DNA of 64,000 bases from Isoetes taiwanensis (taxonomy: Eukaryota > Streptophyta > Lycopodiopsida > Isoetales > Isoetaceae): the NCBI GenBank assembly GCA_021234155.1, contig JAJEKV010000064.1:5950001-6014000 (forward strand). The letters are read 5' to 3'. Below the pieces are notes generated by a model. The model was not told the DNA's origin. It was given only the letters and a program-made list of their open reading frames with translations, and did no database searches. Position 1 is the stretch's first letter; each line of letters opens with the position of its first letter. A program made the position numbers and the translations under genes. Below, one piece after another: positions 46,790 to 56,200 of this stretch.

Positions 46790-47260
46790 TTACTGTGGAT
46801 CTCCCTTGATGCAGCTGGCAAGCTGCATGTCCTTCTTCATTAGTGTCACTGTCTTCGCATGAACTGTGAAGGCTGTTGAGTCTTCAAAATGTTGGGCCAG
46901 CTTCTGCTCTGCTGCTTCTTGAACCTTGGTCTCCTGCTCTCGTTCTGCCCTCTCCTCTTCTTGTATCTCCAGCTCTATCTGCTCGTACGCTTCTTGGGTC
47001 TCTTCATCCATTGAATCCGGAGATCCAATGTCCTCTTCCTCTAGTGCTTTCGTTGATCTCTGGGATCCCTACTCACTCTGGGCTGGTTTGGTTGGTTGGT
47101 GGCGTTCCTTGATGACTACTTTGGCGTTGGGTTCTTCTTCGTCTCTCGCTTGGGCTCCTCCGTGCCTTTGCCCTTCCGCTCCTTGTTTTCTTCGGCCTCC
47201 TTGGCCTCTGACTGTTTCGCCTTGTCGAGGAAGTCGAGCGGTCTGTTTGGTGCGCGCCAT
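46790..47260 (-). pseudogene. Small ORF starting with the histone H3 tail MARTKQTAR
   Basis: The start at 47260 gives MARTKQTAR, identical to the first nine codons of histone H3 (residues A1-R8 after the start, including R2, T3, K4 and R8, but not K9). A basic, glycine- and glutamine-rich region (RQGETVRGQGGRRKQGAEG) follows. One in-frame TAG interrupts at 47069, and the same frame continues into an acidic coiled-coil-like part (DEETQEAYEQIELEIQEEE) that stops at 46790, about 156 codons in all. The +1 frame after codon 9 also reads as a K/E-rich stretch, so an early frameshift is possible. Nothing else of H3 is present. Upstream DNA to 47.4 kb may be the leader of a retroelement. I infer a gag-like or accessory protein with an H3-tail mimic. 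Confidence 0.5.
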
Positions 47261-47480
47261 GTCGATCGGAGGTCGGGGTCCTAGGTCTATTTATAGATGG
47301 CCAATTCTGGGTCAAATTACAAGCTACCCTTTTGGATGGGCTAAAACACTTATTATCCTATTACATGGCTTAATTTAGACCTTTCTAACCTCATGGTTCT
47401 AAGTCTAAGGCTTGGCCATTAATATTATCTAACATTATTAAAGCTTAAATCTAATTAAGAATCATGTTTTAAACATAAAC

Positions 47481-47600
47481 GATGCCCGCCCTCAGTGGTT
47501 GGCACGGGGGGTTTGGGGGGGTTCAACTCTGTGGGTGGGAGGTTCAATTCTCGCTATTGTGGGAATCCTTTTAAGATGAGGTTCAAATAGATTGAAAAGC
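47481..47600 (+). repeat. tRNA-like SINE head
   Basis: A-box-like CTCAGTGGTTGGCACGG (about 47491-47507) and B box GGTTCAATTCTCG (about 47541-47553) lie at tRNA-type spacing, within GCCCGCCC...GTGGGAATCC. Plant SINEs of the Au type show similar heads. The 3' end and target duplication are not clear. Confidence 0.5.
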
Positions 47601-47688
47601 TAGACTAATCTAGCTAATTCATAGCTTAAAATTCGAGTTACCATGTTACTTTTTTGAAATTTGTCACCTTTGAAGATGTTTCAGGATC

Positions 47689-47846
47689 AAGTTAAGCATT
47701 CAGTGTAACGAGGTGATTGCAAACACCGTGTATTAGGAACCTCTCAAGTTAAGCATTCAGTGTAACGAGGTGATTGCAAACACCGTGTATAAGGAACCTC
47801 TCAGTGTAACGAGGTGATTGCAAACGCCGTGTATAAGGAACCTCTC
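47689..47846 (+). repeat. 57-bp exon segment triplicated in tandem
   Basis: Units 47689-47745 and 47746-47802 (57 bp each) and 47803-47846 (44 bp, lacking the first 13) repeat the segment that is single at about 30949-31004. All contain AACGAGGTGATTGCAAAC and GGAACCTCTC. The first unit carries a TAA in place of a lysine codon region. Confidence 0.95.
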
Positions 47847-48410
47847 ATCGAAACTCTTCAACAGCTTCGGCATCAATACAAGGCATATGGTTGTCCTGCT
47901 CAAGGACCGGTTGGCACTGCAACATCCTCAGCATGGAAGGTATGTGCTTACTTTAGCTCCTCATAACCACAGTGGCGGTTTTGATGACCTCTTCCTTGCA
48001 GGATTTTGTGGACATAGCCACTACGACATTGAAGGTAAAGGAGCTGAAAGATGAGAAGCAATTTATTTTTTTAGAGGAAAGGGTTTGGAGGAAACTGACA
48101 AATGTGGTTACAAAATGGGTGAGCAAGAAACTTTATGATGATCACTTTCAGTCATTTCCAAGAGAAACCAAGCAAAGACTTTTTCAATAAAACTTGGCTC
48201 AGATACCTTCGAGGCATGCCAATCAGAACTGGGCCAGTTGCTAGATGAAATTCTAGAAGGGAAGACTTACCTCAAAGTGCAATCTGAATATTCCGGTAGG
48301 TTTGATTGCAAGCAAAGGGCAATAGACATAAGAACGTTAACCTTCATGAGGAGGATATTTTGTCTTACGCCAGCAGCATTCTTGGGAAGGAATATACATT
48401 TTTTGAAATA
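47847..48410 (+). pseudogene. Duplicated gene fragment (ParB-like gene, 3' half)
   Basis: Repeats the exon ending SSAWK at about 47939, the 62-bp intron with GTATGT and TTGCAG, and the following exon DFVDIATTTLKVKELKDEK, then YDDHFQSFPRETKQ. It keeps a phrase around QSFPRET that copy 1 has altered. The 5' half with the GNHSICAAQ motif is absent, so this is only a fragment. Conservation of the intron shows DNA-level duplication, not retroposition. Confidence 0.75.
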
Positions 48411-49399
48411 GAAACTTACTAGAATGATTTCAAATAGAATGGGAAGTATACTACAACCCTACAATAGAAATAGTTTTAGCACTACATAAGAAGTTGGTTT
48501 AGCATATCTCTTCATTGTCAAATAGGAAGCTTTATTTGGTCTTCTGGCGCTCTCTTGAGATTAGAACTCCTCAAATAGAAATTGTAAGGGTGTCTCACAT
48601 TTCTTCTGTTCTCCAGCAATGAAGTCATGAACCCGGTTGGTAGGGATGTAGCACGTCCATAATAGCCCCTTCATCCACAACCAGGTGGGCTCCTGTACAC
48701 AGGCCGAAATCTAGTAATGCACTAAGAGGGACTATCTAGGAGCATCATCTACTAAGCTTCAAGTCTCTACCCCCCTTCCCAATACAATGAGTCCACAGAA
48801 TACATCCGTCCATCATATCAACATAAGTAATAAAGAACTAATCTATCTCATAGAGTTAGGTTCTTTATTTAGAGTCAATCTCGGGATCTGCTTGGCTACT
48901 AAGGGTGATTGAATAGGCTAAACCTACTGGTTCGAAGGCTGGAATAAGGTTTAGGCTATTCAATCGACTAAATACCTGATCCCTGGTTCACTCCTCTCGA
49001 TCCGAAGGCGTCCATATCTCTGTTCTGCTTTGGGATGCGGTCGGAAGGATGATCTGACAAGCTGGGGCGCACGGACAGATCGTGGGAGTTGGAATTGACT
49101 CCTAAGGCGCGCGAATCGGAGCTCGGAAGGTCTGTGGGCGAAAAAGGGAAAGTTAGGGTTTGGTGCCTTATGTAGGCTATCAGTTAGGTTTAGGGTTTCC
49201 ATCACCCTTGGTCTACCTTTAATGGGTTAAAGGTCTAAAAGTGCGCACATTGCTAAGTGTGCGCACCATTGCAAGCTACCCCCTAGGGCGACCTTGCTTG
49301 GGTACACGTCGGCGTACACGTCGATTGGACGGCGTGTACGCGTGACGGTGCAGTACGGTATACGTCTTGAGACCGTATATCATACTGGAACGTCACAGA

Positions 49400-49880
49400 C
49401 GGATGAAATCTAAGACTGCCATGCGGAGCACTTGCATGCAATTTTAGAGGACAGAAAAAATGCCTCTGTGATATTGGAGGTCAAAATACTACAATGTAGA
49501 AACCTCATTCTCATATGGAAACAACAATGGGTGATCCTGACGGTCAGTATCTTAGGTGATGTGATCCTGGAGAATGAGATGGGTGATTTCGAGAGGACAG
49601 GACTCGAGACCAAAGGCTGGAATTATGGCTCATTGCCGATGGCACTGATCTGGGTGCCCAGCGCCTGACGGGATCCTAGAGGCGGGGATAACAACAATTG
49701 AAATTTAGCCTCCCAGATGTGATCCTAGAGGAGGGGATAAAATCAAAGTCCATGACAGGGATCCCAAAGGCAAACTCGAAGGCTTTCAGAAGTGATCCCA
49801 GAGGCAGGGATAACTGTGAACAAAATTGTTCTCAATATCAAACTGGGATTCCGGAGTGCGAGATGACCTCGAAAAAAATC
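49400..49880. repeat. GATC-rich repeated phrases, cluster 3
   Basis: Phrases include GTGATCCTGGAGAATGAGAT (about 49560), GGGATCCTAGAGGCGGGGAT (about 49669), GTGATCCTAGAGGAGGGGAT (about 49719), GTGATCCCAGAGGCAGGGAT (about 49792) and GGGATTCCGGAGTGCGAGAT (about 49845). They stand 40-75 bp apart with unrelated sequence between. Many units are imperfect inverted repeats (GATCC ... GGAT). Confidence 0.75.
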
Positions 49881-49993
49881 ATCCTTGATATTAGCCATTT
49901 AGATTTAGGCGTGTCCCCCCAGCTGAGGATCATGCATAAGCCCTGATGGGGATTCCCCGTGGGAGAGTGAAGTGAAGTGAAGTGAATTGTATT

Positions 49994-50028
49994 ACGTCTT
50001 TTGGGAGGCCTTACAGACCTATAAGACG
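49994..50028 (-). other. LINE-C 3'-end hairpin
   Basis: CGTCTT ... AGG ... CCT ... AAGACG is a perfect 6-bp outer stem and a 3-bp inner stem, directly before the tail. Confidence 0.65.
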
Positions 50029-50034
50029 ATATCA

Positions 50035-51410
50035 TCATACATCATAATCATAAAAAATTAGATGGGTTTCCACTTCCTCATCTAATTCCTCACTCTCACT
50101 CAATCTATAATCTTCATCCAGTACATTTTTTGTATAGCTCTCTCTATGTTGTAGTGTCTCAATTAGGAAAGATCCTAATCTATTTCCATCCAATCCAAAA
50201 AGGGGATGCAAGTCAGGCATGTTGATGCCATACCTAGCTCGTAACATATTGTAGGCTGGGCACTTAAGTATGACATGGTCTTCGTCCTCTATATCATCTT
50301 TACCACACACTTGACAATATCTCATAGTTCTCGGAATGGTACCCCATCTTCCAACCTCCACACCTAGATGGTGTGAGCTGAGCCGGATTCTGCTGATATT
50401 GTGTCTCTTCTTTATCGATATGTTCTCTCCTAAGTGTGTTGCCTCATCCAATGCGGGATTCTATTCATCTTGTATAATATCATCTTTGTCTTTGGACTCA
50501 CCCACATCTTTCTTCTAACCTTATCATAAATCCATGTTCGCAGATTATCAATGGAGAGTGCCTCTTCCCACAAATATCCCATCTTGCAAACCATGCTATT
50601 ACATCGGCAAACCATCCCTTATGTTCGGTGCTCAAACAAGCATGGTAAGGAATGCGTGTGACATCCATCTTTTTTACCTTGGCAAGGTATCTGATGCATT
50701 TGAGTAAAGCCTCACCCTCAATTGACGTAATGCCACATTACCTGCTCAATATCATTCCATGAACATTGTGGTAGCCCCTGTCCCCAGATTTCAGCCCCAT
50801 ATAGAATTATGCATTGGACTAGGGATTCATACAATTTTTTCTTTAGTGGCCATGCCCATATGTGAGATTTCCTGCACATGCTTTGCATGGAATATAATGC
50901 CTTCGGCCCACTTTCAATTCTTTGTAATATGCATTGATGCCATTTATGATTTCTGCCAATAGTGAGTCCCATATATTTATATGTCTACATGTCTCAACTT
51001 TTTCATCCAGATACCGTGTTCTTGCTTGAGAGCACCTACTGTCATAATTTTGGTCTTCTCTAGATTAACTTGCGCCCCTTTGTTACAGAAAGCAGCCAAT
51101 TGGTCGAGCAGTTGCTGCATGTGTACTTGAGACCGTGCAAAGAGTACCGCATCATCGACATACAAGAGCAATTGGATCACATACCCCTGGATCTCAATGC
51201 TACCATCACAATTGTTATGCAACCATTCTTGCTATTGATAAAGAGACCAAATATAGTAGGAGACAAGGGGCACCCCTGTTTCACTCCAATGTTGCTCTCA
51301 ATTGTATCTGGTATTTCATTTTTAAATGGCATCGATAGCTGCACCAAAACTTTCTCATAGAGCATCTGGATTGCATCCTGTAAATGCTTAGGGACACATA
51401 ATTGCTCCAT
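50035..51410 (-). pseudogene. LINE-C ORF2 3' part (RT and zf-RVT)
   Basis: Fragments of one ORF in shifting frames: 51410-51177, 51222-50977, 50972-50718, 50615-50430 and 50451-50035. The last, 138 codons, contains the C..C...H....C zinc-binding cluster and an acidic end (ESEELDEEVETHL). No intact protein can be made. Confidence 0.85.
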
Positions 51411-51489
51411 TCTTTCCTATAGTTAGTCCCATAGAGGAGGGGGGGAGGGGGAGGGGAGGGACTTGAAACGATAAAAGAGGACGATATCA

Positions 51490-51640
51490 GCCAAGCTGTG
51501 GTGATCCTGGAAGTAGGGATCATTCATATGATATCAATCACTCTGTCATGATCCTGGAGGTCAAGATAATTGCGTGGGTCTCGGAGGCGAGGATATTTTA
51601 TGTGATCGTGGAGGACCGGATCACCACGGACAGTTGGGAT
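51490..51640. repeat. GATC-rich repeated phrases, cluster 4
   Basis: GTGATCCTGGAAGTAGGGAT plus C (about 51502-51522), ATGATCCTGGAGGTCAAGAT (about 51548), GGTCTCGGAGGCGAGGATAT (about 51577) and GTGATCGTGGAGGACCGGAT (about 51602). This is the continuation of cluster 3 beyond LINE-C. A 52-bp phrase around GGATCACCACGGACrGTTGG is also repeated at about 51617 and 51686. Confidence 0.75.
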
Positions 51641-51699
51641 GCAACATGTCGTATGATGGTTGAGATCTGTTGAAGGTACGGATAGGATCACCACGGACG

Positions 51700-53540
51700 G
51701 TTGGGATGTGAAGGGATGTACGACAGATGAGATTTGTTGAAGGGTACCTGGCGTGTGTCAATAGAGCAAGGGGGGAGGGGGGTTGGGGCAGTTGGAAAGT
51801 GACAGAGATTCTGGACATCGGGATCCTTACTTCCGAGATCACCAAAACCAGATAAACCATTTTCCCAGCACGTAAAGTCAGGGTGCCATAGATTCAGCCC
51901 TCGCATCCAATGGCATCATGCCACGTGGCATTCATTCTTTTCTTGGGTGTTGCCCTGAATTCTGGACAACATTCCGCGTGGCATTCCGAACTTTCACCTG
52001 CTATTCTTCACTCCAGCTATTGGATACCTGCCATGTGGCATTGAATCTACGGCACCCGTGACTTCACGTTGCACGAATGCCCCTCTACCTGAAGTCTGGC
52101 GAGTCAGGCAGGCCTCCAAGCTGCCGCGCGTCGGACAACCTTCCTTGCCAGAATTCAAGGCAGAGGGGCATTCTTGTATACAAGATTTTTAGAAAGTCTT
52201 AAAGGGACACCCCTATTCTTGAAGCTGGTTGCTTCCACATGCAATCTTGAACTCCAAGATTTGGTGCAATCTAGCACCACAATCGCAAAAGAAGAAACCC
52301 ATCTTATGCCATAGCCAAATGTCTGATAACCAGTGGCACCTTGAAATTTCTTTGGAATTTCTTTGTTGGTTTATTTGCAAAAACATTCATTGTGGTACGA
52401 ATGGCAACGTCTTATCCATTGGCAGAAACCCGAGCTACCACCACTCAGAGAGGTCACTATACACGTACATCGGGCTTACAAGAAATTTTTCTCAAGCAAA
52501 GTAACTCATTTAAGCACCATTCCCAATCAATCCTGCTGCAATTACAGCAAAAAAGGAACTCGGATTTTTTCAAATCCGACCCACGTTTTAATGTGGCTGC
52601 AAATCGGGACATGTGCAAACTCCGGTACCAATGCCCCATAGTGCATCAGGTGCATATGGGGGCATACGTTTGCATCACACCCATTGTCTAGTGCACAAAA
52701 AACTAGGATATGAAGTCTATGCCACCTAGCCCAACAGTACGCTAATGCCAAAAACTAAACTTAGAAACATTAAACCCCCACGAATTGCAAAGAATCCGGT
52801 AGACGTGTGGCCATTTTGTGTTGGCCAGGTCTAAATATAGAAATGTCGCCTAAACAACATTTTAGACCCACTTGCAAGGAACAGGCCTAGGATATTTCTA
52901 GTGAAGAAGCATGACTAGAGACCTCGAGAACTACACTTCTACTTGCTTGATGAATTGTCTTACTTTGAAAACTTACCTCCAGTTTCATTTTCCTTCCATT
53001 TGCTCGGGCAATGTGGTAAAATCCACACATTCAACTGCTGTACATTCTCCAATTGTTTGATCCTTGTCACCAAAGAAAAGTCTCATTTCGGTCCATCCCC
53101 CATTTTCTTCTTGCTCGATCAGTCAATTCAACCACCCTGCGCTGAATGCCATTTGACCTTCTGCAGGCATACTGCCAATCTCATTGTGCATATAGCATAA
53201 ACCATAAGAAGCTGCTACATGTCATTTGAACACCATAAATAAATCTTAAAGCATTATATGTAGTCCAAGTAACAAAAGCTTCTACCAAGTGACTATCTGA
53301 TTGATTAACTAATAACTTGAATAATATATCTTCTGCAATAGAAGATTTATGGATAAACAATACAGCTTAGGATTGTAAATGTTCATTTCAAAACCATCCC
53401 ACTCAGCAAAATCTTTATGGCTCCCAACATACTTAGCAGCAATAAGACGTGACTGACAAAAGCAAACATGGTTATCTGCATGGGTGTTCCGACAAAGCAC
53501 CTCTTAATTAACACAAGCAAGAAACCACAAAGCACGTGCC
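51700..53540. other. Intergenic region downstream of RAB7
   Basis: No gene is recognised. The part next to 53545 should hold the RAB7 3' untranslated region (minus strand), but I could not place a poly-A signal. Short frames at 52229-52691 have no familiar motif. Confidence 0.4.
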
Positions 53541-53545
53541 AGGTA

Positions 53546-54730
53546 TTAACATTCACATCCAGATGTCCTTTGGGGCCTTATGGCAGTAAGATCAATCGAT
53601 TCCGGTAGATATCTGCAAGTCCATGCACCATTTGTCAAAAATCGTGGTAGATGACACTCAATCTAAGATTTTAGAAGTTTCTGAACATTGCTTATTGATC
53701 ATATCTTATAAGCCTAGGAAACAAGCCTTTGAATTTGCCATTGATTTCATTTAACAATCTACTTTATAAGTTCGCATAAATGGCAAGCACTTACATATCC
53801 TCCTCCGGTTCATTTTTAAGTGCGTTCTTTGCTATACATTGAAAAGCTGCATCCACATTGAGATCTTCTTTTGCAGACGTCTCAAAATATGGAATATTTC
53901 CTTTGGAAGCACACCATGCTCTAGCTTTCTTTTCTGCAACCTGAAACGCATGCTTTTGCATAAGGATGACAAAAAGATCTGGATTTGCGCGCAACTGTTT
54001 ACATGATAAACATACCACTCTACTGTTCCCACCATCGACATCAACTTTGTTACCAAGCACAATGAATGGAAAGTTTTCTGGATCTGGGGGACTAGCCTGC
54101 AGCAGAAAAACACTCTCAGTTGATGTTAACCCTCGAGAAAAGCAAACATCCATACCTGAATAAGGAATTCATCTCGCCAATTATTAAGATTGTCAAAGGA
54201 TTTCATTACATTGACATCGTAAACAAGAACACAACAATCTGCACCCCTATAAAATGCTACCCCTAGACTTTGAAATCGTTCTTGGCCTGCAGTATCCCAT
54301 ATCTGCAATAACATTCACAAGATCCATGAACACATTTCTTGAACACTTTATTCATTCTCAAGTGTAATCTTACCTGCATGGTGACGAGTCTATCCTCAAC
54401 TTGCACTTCCTTTGTCAGAAAATCGGCTCCAATTGTTGCTTTGTACTGATTGCTAAACTTCTTGTTCACATATCTGTTGGAAGATACTATAAACAGTCAG
54501 CAAACAAGGGAAACCACGTGTATAATTTAACGAGAAAAAATTTACATACTGGTTCATCAATGATGTCTTGCCAACTCTGTAACAAAATACATATATGCAC
54601 ATCAGTCATCAAGTAAGGGGCAAAAAATCCTGTTCATAAACACAAATTAGGGCTGCATAAATCTGCTTGTTCCTTACCCACTATCTCCAAGAATGATGAC
54701 TTTGAGTAGAGTCCGCTTTCTGGACGACAT
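53546..54730 (-). CDS. RAB7: RAB7 small GTPase, seven coding exons, intact
   Basis: The exons (minus strand) are 54730-54678, 54576-54550, 54473-54374, 54302-54156, 54096-54016, 53940-53795 and 53612-53546. All introns are GT-AG (101, 76, 71, 59, 75 and 182 bp). The 621 bases encode 206 residues with no break, the usual RAB7 length. Visible motifs are [20 protein letters not shown] with the P-loop GDSGVGKT across exons 1-2, [11 protein letters not shown] (switch I), [13 protein letters not shown] (switch II), the NKVD base-binding motif, ETSAK, and a C-terminal SGCEC with the CxC double geranylgeranylation signal. RAB7 (plant RABG3 class) acts on late endosomes and the vacuole membrane in vacuolar trafficking and fusion. 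The start is chosen because it gives the conserved [10 protein letters not shown] opening. An acceptor-like TTTGGGCAG three bases before the ATG suggests an intron in the 5' leader. This is the only clearly functional host gene in the window. Confidence 0.97.
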
Positions 54731-55200
54731 ATCTGCCCAAATTTTATGTGAAAATTACAGCTCAACTGATGGCAAGCTCAACAATAAAGGCAAGTCGACC
54801 ATTGAAAACTGGGGACAATAATACGAGCTCGGTGTCTAGCACCTCCGTAGAAGCCCTAATTTCCAAAGCAGAGCTATCTGGAATCTTAGGCTTAACTTTG
54901 GAGCAAGGCTAAATCCAGGGACAATGTGGAACGGATCTGGAACAAATCAGATCCCACTACTTTATAAAAGACAATCAGATCACAAACCCTGGGAGCTCGT
55001 ATAAGGATCGACCAAAGGATGGATGCGTAGAGAACGTTCCGACCTCGGACAGAGTGTTGCGTAGCGACTGGATTCCTCGTCCCCACTGTGGAAACATCCG
55101 AATCGTTCATCCTTTTCCTCTTGACTGGAGGGTGAGGATGAGGACGCCGCTGAGAATCAGATGAGGGTGAGAGTGAGGGTGAGGGAAAGATTCCCACGTG
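54731..55200 (-). promoter_or_regulatory. RAB7 upstream leader and promoter region
   Basis: The minus strand shows a pyrimidine-rich stretch, CCCTCACCCTCACTCTCACC, at about 55155-55185, typical of plant 5' leaders. The 101-codon frame at 55197-54892 has no recognisable domain and probably falls in the leader. The splice layout of the leader is not resolved and no TATA box is assigned. Confidence 0.45.
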
Positions 55201-55260
55201 TTTGGACTAAAAGAAATATTTTAGGGCAATTTATAACAATGCCCTTCTATTTTATCTAAA

Positions 55261-55640
55261 TTATGAAAATACCTCAATATTCTCGTAAATTATTATAGAG
55301 ATGCCCCTACGTCGAGCTCCTATCCCCGGAAATACACTGCACCTTATAGCCATGGATTTGTGAATCCCCGCAGAAGCTTGAGACTTGTGCTTGATTTGCT
55401 TATATGGTTTAGCAATCGTTGGTTTAACTCTTTTCAAAGAGCACTGCCTTGCATCTTCCATATCCTTCAGCAGCAAAAGCTGCTGGAAAAGCTCATTGTA
55501 CCTGAGAAAAATCTCATTTATCAAGCAGTTGAACTCCCTCTGCAAGCTTTCCTATAGAAGCTTCTCTGTAGAAGCTGTAGCAGACCCACGATCAAGCAAA
55601 CATTAATTACTTCGAGAAATTTCAAATTCTACTTGAGCAC
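55261..55640 (-). other. Open stretch upstream of RAB7, not recognised
   Basis: The 94-codon minus frame 55545-55261 reads REFNCLINEIFLRYNELFQQ and LLLLKDMEDARQ, leucine-rich and helix-like, then a basic end. It could be the last exon of an unknown gene or chance. The AT-rich phrase at about 55217-55275 resembles 10893-10965. Confidence 0.3.
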
Positions 55641-56200
55641 AAAATAGGTCAAACGCTACCCACACGACCAGAAATATCGTCATTGTGAAGCAGAAGTTGG
55701 CGTTTTATCCTAGGATTTATGTCAGGGAATTAGCGCATGTGAGAAATTGCATGCAAGGGAACTATCCACGCTCTTGCTTGACTAAAAACATATGCGAGGA
55801 AGATGCAAATGATTGTGAGAATCGCGAAGACGAAACTTTTTTGCAATAAATGAGTAATTTCTTTAACTGTTTCAAAAATTAAAAAAGGATAAAGGCCGCA
55901 AATAACATTCACAGTAATAGTACAACAACATTTTTATAATAAAATAAAAATATGCTGAAAAAGAATCGCCACGACGATCTTCTCGACCACTGAAGCATAG
56001 ACGACATTAATAAATGACAAACAGAATTGAGTATTCAAAATTGGTCATTCCAATTTATCATATGTTATATCAGATACAAGATCGCTTGAGCAATAAAATC
56101 ATTGAGTTTCTGATACAGAATCAGGAGTCACACCAAGCTCTTTGGCTGCAGAACATGCTCTCTCCCAATTCCTATCGCCTGCGAGGTGTCCATCTCTGAA
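55641..56200. other. Non-coding stretch
   Basis: AT-rich DNA with no recognised gene. Short frames on both strands lack motifs. Confidence 0.4.

Larger units (their letters stand above)
47687..49393. repeat. Segmental duplication, copy 2 (shorter)
   Basis: Starts inside an exon of the gene fragment (match to about 30948) and ends at the LTR-like edge (match to 34192). It lacks the MITE (empty site at 48481-48484) and about 1.37 kb (join at about 48664-48667). Its exon start is triplicated (47689-47846). Near its right end (about 49305-49380) it differs more, with extra GTACACGTCG phrases. Confidence 0.95.
49960..51425 (-). mobile_element. LINE-C, 5'-truncated, with (TTCAC)n tail
   Basis: Read on the minus strand from about 51425, it begins in the RT (QLSMPFKNEIPDTIESNIG, VKQGCPLSPTIFGLF), then the catalytic LLLYVDDAVLFARS near 51180, the thumb (KKKLYESLVQCIILYGAEIW) near 50840, and a zinc-binding tail at 50451-50035 with RYCQVCGKDD, EDEDHVILKCPAYNMLRARY and NMPDLHPLFGLDGNRLGSF. 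It ends with a hairpin at 50028-49994 and a pentamer microsatellite (TTCAC on the minus strand, 49986-49967). Several frameshifts interrupt it. Truncation at the 5' end is normal for LINE copies. It sits inside the GATC-phrase array, which continues on its right. Confidence 0.9.

Noticed and set aside
47069-47260. A histone H3 gene
   Set aside because: Only the first nine residues match. No core histone fold or later tail follows, so it is not an H3 gene.
53791-53794. Stop codon after EPEED in RAB7
   Set aside because: The TAA belongs to a GTAAGT splice donor. The reading continues in the exon at 53612-53546.
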